In this document: positions 11,501 through 23,500 of the stretch, piece by piece | Position numbering within the stretch: the first letter of the stretch is position 1 | How the letters are laid out: every line of letters begins with the position of its first letter | Source: Ischnura elegans | Taxonomy: Eukaryota; Arthropoda; Insecta; Odonata; Coenagrionidae | Assembly (NCBI RefSeq): GCF_921293095.1 | Contig: NC_060254.1 | Span: forward strand, 111,190,917 to 111,254,916 | Direction: 5' to 3' | Length of the DNA stretch: 64,000 nt | Program-made: the position numbers and the translations under genes | Notes under the pieces: generated by a model | What the model was told of the DNA's origin: nothing | The model's database searches: none | Seen by the model: the letters and a program-made list of their open reading frames with translations, nothing else

Positions 11501-14500
11501 ATTCGAATATTCGAGCAATGATTTAATATTCGAATTCGAGAAATCTGCTATTCGACCCATCTCTAATATATATATATATATATAATATGCTGCTGCTAAA
11601 TAGGAAGAATGTATTAAATATAAATCCAGTGGCTGGGTTCAAAGCAGTGACTCTATTTTGGTGTTCAAAATATAAGTTAATTACTTAACTATTATAGTTT
11701 ACTAAATGAAGCCTCAAGGCAAATGTGTTTTTACCATACTGCATCATAGCAATGATAGCAATCACCCAAAATTAATTCTTCAGGGGCAAATCTCAATGTG
11801 ATGATTATAGAATCGAAAGAAAAATCCTTAATTTGCCAGAAAAGTTGTCAATTTTCCGACGCAAGCGAATGAAAGCTGCATATGTGAGGCATGGGGTGGA
11901 GGAAAGTGACTGCCGTGGACACAATATGCCTAGCTACTTGGTTGCCACTTGAGACCCAGCTTAGTGTGAGCCCAAGCTCTTCCTTGGCCGCTAAGATCAT
12001 CCCTTCCCCATCCCCTGTGCGAGGTCGCCCAATGCTATTTGCAGTGTTTTTTCCAAAAATTTATTTGTTGCTTATCGTGTAAGTCTAAAGCTAGAAATTT
12101 GTTCTTCTTTCTTTTTGCTTATAACATGGAAATTTCAAATAAGTTCTAGCATTAATATCAACAGAGTTCCAAATTAGTCAATATGAAATAGAAATATAAT
12201 AAATCGGTCAATATGAGCGTTAGAAGGTGGGTTACATTTTCTTCATGCTTAGAAGAACACAAGGAATTCATTTTATGTACTAAAAAATCAATGGGAACAA
12301 CAAATATTTCTTTATATAAAACACGGCTATTTCACTCAGTTGACCGTGGTCTGGCACAGCGGCTGAGGAAAAGGATCGGCGTCCCACTGAGCTGGGTCTC
12401 AACTTTGCGATGGGTGCGAACATATGCCTTCTGTTGAGGCGAGAGAGCTTTGTTCAGGGGAGTGCAAAAAACTATCCAGGGACTCATAGCATGGAAGAGT
12501 TTCCCTCCACAAGGCTCTGGCACGAAAGGGTTAATACCCATTGTAGACTTTCATTATGTTAGCTCTGCACAAACGAGCGACAAAGATGGGAAAACTTTAT
12601 TTTCTTTGTCCAGAGATAAGACGGCTTGATGTCGGCAATCAGTGAATGACTAGTTAACAGGAAGAAGCAGAAAGAAAGGCCTCACATTGATTGTGATAAA
12701 TAATTGACAACTCCCTCCGTGACTCCAGAGGCGGATACGAATGGGGGGCACGCACCCCTCTCGCAGGGCTGCTGCCTGCATTGCCAAACATTGCAGAACC
12801 ACAATTGTAACTTTTTTATATCATTAGATAGCACTGTCTTGAATATGCTTATAATCAGTTAAAATAAACTTAAATCTTAAATTTTGCATGTAACTTGATA
12901 TTATGGATTATGATGGAAAAAATAAATGACGAAGATTGTAAAAGGGAGAAAATTCGATGATAGGTAAAGGTTTGTTGTTAGGAAGCTGAGTGCAGTATAT
13001 TTTGCCAAAGATCAGCCTTTCCTTTTTGATACAATAGATACAGAAGTGGATCTTGGGGAGGGGGGGAGGGTGCCTACCACAGGGCGCTAAAAATATTGAC
13101 AAGATTTTTAATACGGTTATCATTTCGTTTGCTTCGTTTTGTGTATTGCGGAGCCTCAATCATTTAATTTAATATTTACAACTTTCATATCAAAATAATG
13201 AGAATATTTTCTACGGCAATTGTTGTATTTTGTTATAAATTTCAAAGATGAGAAGACCTATCAGACCTTTGTGCCCACCAGAAAAAAATCCTGGATCTAC
13301 CCCTTAATGGATATCAATACAAATTAATCATGTGGGTTGCCATCATTGCCATAATATGATTTAATTAATTAAACTCATTTCAATTTGGATGATTATCATT
13401 TAAGGGAAAATGTTGTATTCTCTTTGTACAATAAATTTTAGCTGTATACTTACATGTCAAGGGCGGTCTGGCCATGTTGGCTGGTCTAGGGGGGCCCCAC
13501 AATTTTGGTACCCATCATGAGGGGTATGTGAAGTTGTAATAAAGAAATACTCAGATTGTTTGAACCAAACTTTTTTTTTGCCATTATAAAATTCTAAGTT
13601 TTCATCAATTTGCTTTATTTACAACATACTCATTGTGAAAAGGTGATATAATATAAATAAAATAAGGGATTCAGATGAATAAAGAGAACCTTATGATTTT
13701 GTGAAAGGGTTTTTGCAAAAGCTTATTTTAGTTTTTTTTTAGATTTGTGTCATGAAATTTTATGCTCTGTGAAATTCACCCATTGTACAGTATATTTTTC
13801 TGACGAAATTGCTATTTCTTTTCACTTTTAAGAGCCAGAATAGGTAGTTTCAAAATCCATTTGTGGACATCCAATTCCTAAAATTTTCAGGGATAGCCCC
13901 CATCATGAGCCTGCCCTTAATATGTATTTTGGAAAGCTGAAAATATTTCTTGGAAATTGAAACTCTTATATCTTCTGTCATGTGATTTAATGTGTCTCTT
14001 TTTCTATCTTTAGCCAAGGGAAAATTTGCATTATTAATTGGAAATGCTGAGTACACCAATCGTAGTCCTTTGAAGTCTCCAAGTAATGATGTTGCCACCT
14101 TAGCAAAAATTTTCAAAAAGCTCCAGTTCAAAGTTATAGCATTGAAGGATTTATCGGTAATAGAAATGAAGAATGCATTGAAGAATTTTTGTAAACTGTT
14201 ACCTCGTGGTGCATATGGTAAGTAATTTTTTTTTAATGCGTTGAAAGCCCTTAACAGGCTCATGGTTTTTATCAGTAACCTTCTCTTTATAATTAATGCC
14301 AATGAAAGCACCCAAATTTATGCATTATCAAAATAAATATGCTGTACTATTGTGATATTGACATACATTGACTCACTTTATCAAAAAATATACCTCTACA
14401 ATGTTGGCTACCTTAGGTAGCATATTAAATTCTATGTACTACATATATCTATATTACTATTATCATTGGCGTAAATTTAATGAAATCATAAACATGCTGG

Positions 14501-17500
14501 TATTTTAAAATTTTCAAGTTGATATTGCTCCTGTCCAGTACCATAACTGGGAATATGCTTTTGGGGACCTGGGGGGATGACTCCCCCCACCCCAAGGCAA
14601 CAGAGGATCCAGGCAGTGGCGTAGCCAGGGGGTCCAGATCCCCCCCGAAATATAAAAACAATTATTTTTCTTCATAAAACAATACAAAATATTGAAATAT
14701 CATGGATTTACAAAATATTTCTTTAACATATTAAGTTTTTTCGATTATGAAAAGTGTTAAAATTAGTTTAAAACCCTCTACTTAGTCCCCTGTTTTTAAA
14801 GAAAAATTCCCCCTGGTTTTGGACCTTCTCCCAAACAAAATTCCTGGCTACGCCACTGGATCCAGGTTGGTATGCAGTCTCAAGTAAAAATTTCTCCCTT
14901 GCAACTTGACTGAAACTGGGCTGAAACTACCTTGAAACTGACTGCCTTGCTTCTATGCTGAAACTGCATTGAAATTGAAACAAACCAGTGGAGTTTGGAA
15001 GAGGGATGGCAGTGCAGTAGCAGTGCAATTAAGAACTCCAGCTTCTCCAATGAAACTCCCTTGGCTGACTAAACTGAAACTCCCTTGGCTAGCTACACTG
15101 AAACTCCCTTGGCCACTAACTAGACTGAAACTCCCTTGGCTACCAGCTAGACTGAAACTCCCTTGGCCAGCTAGACTGAAATTCCATTGGATAGCTAGGC
15201 TGAAACTCCCTTGTATGCCAGGCTGAAACTCCCTTGTTTGGCTGAATACATTTCCCCTGCCCAATCCATTAAAATTCCCTTGTCAAATCATATGAAACAA
15301 AGTCAATTAACAACTTGCGCAACCCAGCCAACAGTGGATGATCACATAACAGATTTCTCCCACAATTTTGCATGCATGATAAGAGATAAAGGGTGGATAG
15401 GTAATAATAATAATAATAATTTTTTATTCACCGAACTGGCAATATACATTGCATGGTTTCGTCACAAAAATCACTATGATACAAATTACATAAATACAAT
15501 AATACAAATTACATAGAATCATTTAAATAATCGCTAATATCATAATAGGCTTTACCTGCTAAAAAATTACATAATTTAACTTTGAATAGGGAAGGGTGAC
15601 AGTTTTTCAATTCAGATGGAAGTTTATTAAAAATGATGGATGGAGTGTGATGAGGTCCCTTGAGAGCTAGAGATAGATGGTGACTTTTGAGGTGAACGTC
15701 ACATTTTGAGCGAGTGTGGTAGTCATGCCATTCATGATTCCTTGGAAAATGCTCAGGATGCATTTTAACAAAAGTGGCACAATTCAAGATAAAAATGGAG
15801 GGAAGTGTTAATATTTTTAGGTCCAAAAAGATCGGTTTACCAGGAGTCCTCTTAGGCACTTGAACCATAGCTTTCAATGCTTGCTTCTGTAGAGAAAATA
15901 ATTTTTTTGCATGGTGTGAAATTCCCCAGAACATAATACCATAAGATATGTGAGCATGAACATTAGCATGGTAGATAAGTTTGAGGGTAGAAAGAGATAG
16001 AAATGGGGCCAGCCTTCTAAGCATAAAAATACCAGTGCTAACTCGATTCATGATGGCTTCAATGTGTGGTGTCCATTTAAGGTCGTCTGAAACCAGAAGA
16101 CCTAAAAATTTAACACAGTTACTTTGGGTAATGGGCTCATTCATCAGATTAAGTTGGTGATTAATTATAGGTGTGACACTCTTAGGGTGGAAATCCAAGA
16201 AAACAGTTTTGTTAATGTTAATTGATAAATGGTTGGTATTGCACCACTCAGCCATCCTGGAAATTGAAGTATTGACAGAATTTACCAGATCAGAAATATT
16301 TCTAGAATGTGACAGACATGAAGTATCATCAGCATATAACACAAGGTGATTGCGATCAACAATAGTTATTGTAACTGCAATGACCACAACATTTTTCAAG
16401 ACACAATTTATTAGAACATGAAAATACATCAATAAATTAATAACTGTTAAAAGCACTTACAAAAATATTCCAAATGAAAGAAGTCATGGAAGTTAGATGC
16501 TCCTGAAAAAGAGAAGAAACATGACTGATGAAAGTCACAAACGACTTAACTCAAAATCAAATTAGCAAAATTGCACATGAAAAACTCTCCTTTACTTGGC
16601 TTATTAGTTCTATGGTGCATTAATGTGAACCATTCAAATTATCGAAAGCAAAACTTAAATTATCACTGAGGAAGCATGCGCTTTGCATCATAGTTAAATG
16701 AAAAACGAAGCGATGACTCGTTACTTAGGCTATGTGTGAACTCCAAACGAAAACCACATAAGATTCCAAAACATTCAGCAGTAACTAATAAGTATAAGCA
16801 GTAAATATACATTGCACTATAGCGAAACATACCCGCATTCCTTATTTCTTCGAAAGCCCGCTCGAGCTCACGGAGTCCGGTCCTCCGCAGGATGACTAAC
16901 GGTCGGCGCGGCATCCGCGGCATTGATGACCGGTCGGTGTATTATCCTCCTCGTCCGGGGTATCCATGAGGCAGGAAAAGTGGACGGCAGCCGCCAACGC
17001 GTTGAAAGAAGAATTCGTTATTGGCTGCATGACCCCCGAAAAAGGAGCTTGAAATCCTTAAACGTGCCTGGATTAAAACACGAAATCAATGTCAACGTTC
17101 CCATGGCTAAACATGGAAGGAATAAACATGCCATCAGAGAAGTTAAAACGCTTACCTCCAATTATGACTGCAGTCACCACCACCGACCTCGTTCTCCCCT
17201 TCACCTTAATTTCGATTAATTCTTGCCGTTAACAAACGTCGAAGTACCGGGAAAATATTTATGCCATCAATCTTTTCATGCCAAAACCCACGCTCACCAC
17301 TCGTCTTTCGCTCCTAGCAAGTTGAGAGAAATAACGGCAACCGACAGCTTGACGCGCGGGAAAAGGTATACGTGTTGCCAAAAGCTAAATTAAAAAAATA
17401 CATTGCCACTGAAAACATGGGTTGCGTATATGTCCGGTAGAAGGGTTCCGTATGTTGGCAAATCTTACAATGGGTAGCACACGCGCAGCAAGGGAGAAGC

Positions 17501-20500
17501 AGTTCAAATTCATGAGGGAGAGGGAATACCCAAATGCTGCAGCAGCTCTGTGGCAGGGCAGTTAAGACATTCAGCAAGAGAGATTCAGTGGAGTTATTAA
17601 GTTGGCCTGGCCTTTGAGCCTACAGTCCAGCTCAGTGCCAGTAGAGCTCATGTGCAGCAAGGGAGAAGCAGTTCAAATCCATGAGGGAGAGGGGATACCC
17701 AATGCTGCCGCAGCTCTGTGGCAAGGCAGTAAAGACATGCGGCAAGAGAGACGCAGTGGTGTCATAAATCCGGCCTGGCCTGAGCCTATTGTCCAGTTCA
17801 GTATCAGTGGGGCACATATGCAGCAAGGGAGAAGCAGTTCAAATTCAATGGACTTGCAAGGGAGAATGGCATCAGAGTTTCAGTTGAGTGCTCTTTTTCT
17901 TGTTGAGGACAAGGCAGTGCAGTGCAGTGACAAGGTTGTTTCAAGGCAGTTTGAGCGCATTCAGTGGAGTTTCAGCCCAGAATCAGCTGTTTCAAGGGAG
18001 AAATTTTTACTTGAGGTGACACAACTCACTGCCATGATATTAATAAATGATCTTAAACTTTAAGCAGATGCAGTTATTACCGTATAAGTGCGTGTAAGAG
18101 GCGCACCTTTTTTCCCAGATATTGCAGCCGAAAATGGGGGTGCGCCTCTTACACAAACTTCTTACCTTCCCCCCCTCCCCTTCACCGGTTGCAAGTTCAA
18201 GGGGAACTGAGTGGCCTTGGTTTTCAGCCTGAGTAAGTCATCTGAAACCCTGGGTCAAAATCAAGCAGCAGGCAGGGGAGTTTCTCCCTTAGTGACGTAT
18301 TTTTAAAATGCTCCTGTTTGAATTTCTTGCAAGCATCGCGCCGTCACGTCGGTACCCCAGAGGTGAACATTAAAAAGATCGCGCGGGGTGATTCGCTCCG
18401 GAGCGCGCGCTAAATTTATTGCCACGAGTGGGCATCCCGCGGCATTTATACTGCATATAGTAATATTGGTGTCACAACCTGCGGTTGAAAAAATTCGAAT
18501 GAGTGTGCTCATTGTTGGACTTAATGGTGGATAGAAGAAATCGGAAATGCTTATAAGTGAAGAGCGCTGAAGGAGAGGTCTAGGGGAAGAGGGCTCCCTC
18601 CCCTCCGTATTTAAAGCTACGAGCGAAGGAGCAAGGGAAGAACACGTCCGATCTTGCATGTGACGTCGTTGCCTTTAAAGCGAAGGGGCGAAGGCGCAGC
18701 AATGTTATATACGCAGTTTGCGTTGCCTGAGTTTCCAGTCCGTCTCGTCTTGTTTGAATGCGCTTATGCTACGCTTGTTTCTTCCGAAATTGTGCTGTTT
18801 GGACTATGTTGAATATTAGTAGCCTTATTTCAGCTATAAATCTTTGTGTCAATCAATTAGAGCTCAAAAAACTTAAATGCTGAAAGATATACGTCGCGTT
18901 AGGTCTAATTCTTTTTAGAACCTCGTGCGTGTCATACAATTGCTGAAAGATATCGAGATATCTTCGAGCTCAGAAGGTGACTCACGTAGCATTTGACCTC
19001 CAGAAACTCGGAGAATTGAACCTGGTAGACCGAAAAAGGTCAGTTGGTGGAATGGGGTAGGGATGAAACACGTTTCCATTGTTCCCCTGTAACTTGATAT
19101 TTTCCTGTGGAGTCTCGGAAAGGAAAAAAACGGCAGAGGCATTAGCTGATGGAGAGCCGAGTGTAGTTCCGTTAGGCCCCTTGCACACACACCGATTTTG
19201 GACGGCCGGTAAAATATTGGCCGATATTTTACCGGCGAAGCGATGCTTGCACACACGCCGGATTTTTACCGGTCAAACGATACGTTGCTAAGTTTTTGAG
19301 CCGGCGTCGGCGATCCACAGTGACAATAGCCTGCAGCTAACCGGCATTTTGCCGGTGCCGGCGTGTGGTCGGTACGTGTGCAAGCTCCAATGCTCTCCCA
19401 TTGTTCACTATTGGAATGTGGACGGCCGATATTTTACCGGCCGTCCAAAATCGGTGCGTGTGCAAGGGGCCTTAAATCTACGTGGTTATTATCCTACGGC
19501 GCTGAGATTGCCCCGATTGTTGTTCAATCTCTTGGGAAAGCTCATGCCATTTGCCTGTCGTGTTTTGCCTTAAAATTTTCCACGGCTGCAATTCTATTGC
19601 AATACTCCTGCGAGAGCTTTTAAACAAAATTGTTCGTGAGTAGGACAAGCAACGTAGAGCGATGGCGTATGCAAAGAGAGGATCGGAACTCTTTCTACTC
19701 CCTCTTATGCCGCCGCAGTTATCAAAATTTCCTCTTTCAAATAGTACTGAAAGAGGACATTTCGATAATTGTCAAAATTCCAGGCATATGTCTGCAACAC
19801 CGCACGATAGGATAAAAAAAATGTCGCAAAATTTTTTTTCTTTATAGCTTCGATCCTCAAAATAGGGGTGCGCCTCTTACACAAGCTTATACGGTATATG
19901 TTAAAACTAGACAGTTTTAAATATTATTTTCTCTGAAGCTTTGGGGGGAGGGATCTGTCCCCCTCAAACCCCCCAATAGTTCCGTCACTGCACATGTCTG
20001 GTGAGAAAGCAATTGAGTACCTAATTAGTATCAATGCTATAATCATGGCTGCATAGTGTAGATTTTCATTGCCACAGTTGTAAGTACATATGTAGTTGTA
20101 AGATCACATAGAGAGCGAATTTAGAGGTGGATATTGAAGTGCTCATGCACCTGCAGAGTTCAGGGCCTATTTCAAATTCAGACTGTGTTTTACCCGCATT
20201 TTTAAAGTGTTTGATATTAAATTTTTATTGACTAATTGCTCTGGCTCCCAAAAATGTTGATGCAGTGGAAAATAACCCAAATGCCTTTTCTGTATATGTG
20301 CCATTCTTCTTGCCTGGTGGGTTAATTTCTATCACGACTGACTGCTGCTTTCCGTAATCTCTTTTACAGTTATTTTCTACTTTGTGGGTCATGGATTTCA
20401 ACTCCAGCAGGAAAAATACATGCTTCCCATCGATGCTCCCTCAAACTATCTACGTTCCCAATGTCTTTGTGAAGCTGAGGTAATCAAAGAGTTGTATGCA

Positions 20501-23500
20501 ACCAATCCTCGACTTTTAGTGATAATCCTGGACATGTGCCTCAAAGCTCCAGATGTGTGAGTATTTTTCTATAAATTGGTCACCCTGCAATTATGTAAGT
20601 TTTGTTTATTTATAATCATAATTTCCAAAAATAATAAGTGCAGTAACAAGGGCATACCCAGGATAATACCTAGGGGGGGCAAGCCAGGCGATTACAGTAC
20701 AAATATTTATTGACAGTAAATTATTTCCTCCCTCACGTTAAAATAAATATGCCATCATTTTAGCATTTTATGGTGTTTTATTTGTTTTCTGTCCTTTTTT
20801 CCTCTCTTCTTTATTAAATGAATATTCCTTTGGAGCTTTGAAGGCGTCAGACCTTACCCCCACTTTGTTTTCCCTTGTGGAGACCACCCTCAGTGTGTGC
20901 ATACATATTTGCTGAGGAGGCATCTATCTTTTACACCCTTTTTTTCCATATATGTAGTTACATTTCATTATGCCTGCCAAAAGCATTGATGAATTTAACT
21001 TTCAGCATTTTCCAACAGAAATATACAGCTGATTCATTAAAATAACAGTTTACTGGTTCATGTGAATTGACAACAAAATGTTGATATAGGCAACCCACAT
21101 GTCAACCAAGGAAACATTCTGGCTATGTGCCTGCTTGGGAAGATTTCTGGTTAATATACCGGAATAGCCACCTGAATATACATTCGAAAAAAATTCAGAG
21201 CTTTTAATCGACTGATGTGGGTGTAGACATCCTACTTTGGCAGACCCACTTTGATCTCATTGAAATTTTGCATATGTAAGCATACTTTTGAGGCTTTGTA
21301 ACTTAATTGGTAGTGGGAGGTTAAAATTTTTAAAATAAAAAAATAAGGACATCCTAACACTCGTATATGAAGTAAACATTATTGATTTGAAGTATATATT
21401 TAATCATGGATTAAGAGTAAGCACCTTTTTCTGAATTTGAACAGTATCCAATGCCTTCTAAGGGTGGCACAAGATGTAATTAAATGGGCTTATGACATTG
21501 GCTTGCCTTTGTAAAATGTGACATCTGGGTTTTGGAGCTTGAGCTGGTCTGATCTCCACTTGCTTACTGTGAGACGGAGCTGAGTGGGCTCTGATTATTT
21601 GGGGAAATGTAACTCCTGATATCCAAATTGTTATTACTGCCAAATATACTTGCCCACTTTATATGATGACGTGGAAGCATTTGTCTTGGACGTGATGTAT
21701 CAGCAATTGTGATACATACTTGATAGTTAAAAATATGTATACATCAGAAGTAATTGAGGGATAAGAGGATCTTTAGAAAATGTGCATTGAAGACAAATCA
21801 GCATCATGATTCATTTTTTAAGTTACTGATTTTTTCTGTTGAATGAAGGCTTGTCACAGTGGTCACTTTCTCAAAAGCATGAAAAGTCTGACTAAGTCAT
21901 AAAATTCACTGTTAGGAAGGCCATGGAATGTGGGGGAAAATGACAGAAATATCTATAAAAATCATATTAAGAAATTGATTTGTCCTAATGAATAAAAAAG
22001 GACCACGTACCACCTATACCCATCGATGAAGATGTAACTTGCTAAGCAACGATTTGACACTGACGATGAACTGCATGCTGGTGTGCCTAAACCAGCGATT
22101 GAACTTGCCGGCGGCAGATTTCTACAGATAGGGTATTGAAAAGCTTGCACCATGTCACGATAAATGCCTTAATTTAAATGGCAATTATGGATAAAAATAT
22201 CCAATGAGTTAAACTTCAAAGTTTATATGAATAAAATTGTTATTTTCACTTTGTTTATTTTTTGTTACTTTCTGGATACCCCGTTTATGAAAGTAACTTT
22301 TCATTTTTCTCAAATAGAAATGAAAACCCAGATATTTACAAGGAAGTGCCCACAACACATGAATATACTCCTGGAAGAAATCTAGTGAAGGGATATGCCA
22401 CCACCAGTAACCTTGGTGCATACGAGCGGTCTTCTGAAACCAATGGAATCTATGCAAAGCACCTGGCCCAAGCTCTTTTATCATATAGTGATTGTGGTAT
22501 CGTCACGGTTCTGGAGAAAGTCAGTGAAGGTATTTATAGATTTTCTTGCTGGTATAAGCTAATTGTGAACAAGGATTTGATATCTTTTGAGAGTAGACAC
22601 AGAACTCAGTTACAGAAGTAAAATCCACAATAGGGTGGTTTCCTATTATTTTTTTATTGCCTAAATTGAAAGATTATTACTCCTGGAGTACGTATTTCGC
22701 GCTTTTAGATTTTTAAATGACGATATCTATTTTTCGCGATTAAATGAAAAGTGAAAATTTTCAAGCGCGCAAAAACGGGACGCGTAAGTAGGAAAGTCCG
22801 TGCGACGCATTTCTGGTTCCCCCTCTCTCCTTGTGAAGTGACCTTGATCGAGGCTCTGAGCGCTGATAGGACGCAGGATGCTAGCGGATAGCTGAGTACC
22901 TTGCTGAATGGTAGCGCTTGGCTTAAAAAAGGTTTATTAATACCTTATCAAACGAAGAAAACTTTCCGACCTTAGCCAGTTTTAATAGGTGATTATTAAG
23001 ACATGTTTCCCTGAGCTCTGTGCCTCATGCATGCATTGGTAACCTCAGACGAGGTATAACTCCTATCCTCTCGTGTAGAAACTAGGTCCCTGTGACGTCA
23101 CGCGGAGTGGAATCGCATGGGTGCCAATCTGGCCTTTTTCAAATGAGGATAAAATTTGACCCTTGCCATTCGTCTAAACCGGTATTTCTAAAACCAAATA
23201 ATTTGTGTATTATGAATACACTAATGGTGGGTAACGAATCGCAATCAATGCCTATCGTTTTCTTTGATGAAGGAAACTACCCTATTATTCTGGATTCTCT
23301 TATTTTTCCTTGAAGTAGATGGCCTCGGTGCTGTCATCCTGTTGTGTTTTAATTTGCTAATTGTACCACATAAATATGTTTTGGAAGTGGGTTTGTGATG
23401 AATCGATGGATTTTTTTAGCTCGGTCTCATAGATGGCATTGGCAATCCTTTCAGCTGTCGGTGGAGAGCATCCGGATGCGGCTCAGAAGCAGATGCCGAG

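Larger units (their letters stand above)
14879..18015. mobile_element. Foldback-like element, 3.14 kb, internally repetitive arms
   Basis: A perfect 23-bp inverted repeat (14879-14901, 17993-18015; starts CTCAAGTAAAAATTT) encloses the span. The left arm is a minisatellite of CTGAAACTCCCTTGG units. The right arm has CAAGGGAG and TTTCAG units in the opposite sense and a 168-bp tandem repeat. Terminal arms made of short tandem repeats are typical of Foldback/Galileo-type elements. No clear target duplication was found, and a LINE remnant lies inside. Confidence 0.55.

Noticed and set aside
13850-14311. 153-codon frame on the - strand
   Set aside because: It is antisense to the MALT1 p20 exon, which is clearly the coding strand.
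14953-15264. Repetitive peptides on both strands (LKLPWL-type, SFSLAGQG-type)
   Set aside because: They are translations of the 22-29-bp minisatellite.
17602-18063. 153-codon + strand frame and neighbouring frames
   Set aside because: They arise from the 168-bp tandem repeat; its period is nearly a multiple of three, so frames stay open.
19911-19998. hAT-like right end (CCGTCACTG) with G/C runs
   Set aside because: No matching left end or 8-bp duplication was found.
23419-23454. Alternative, more pyrimidine-rich acceptor (TTTTTTTAG) for MALT1 exon g
   Set aside because: It puts an in-frame stop into the exon, while the acceptor at 23454 keeps phase and homology.
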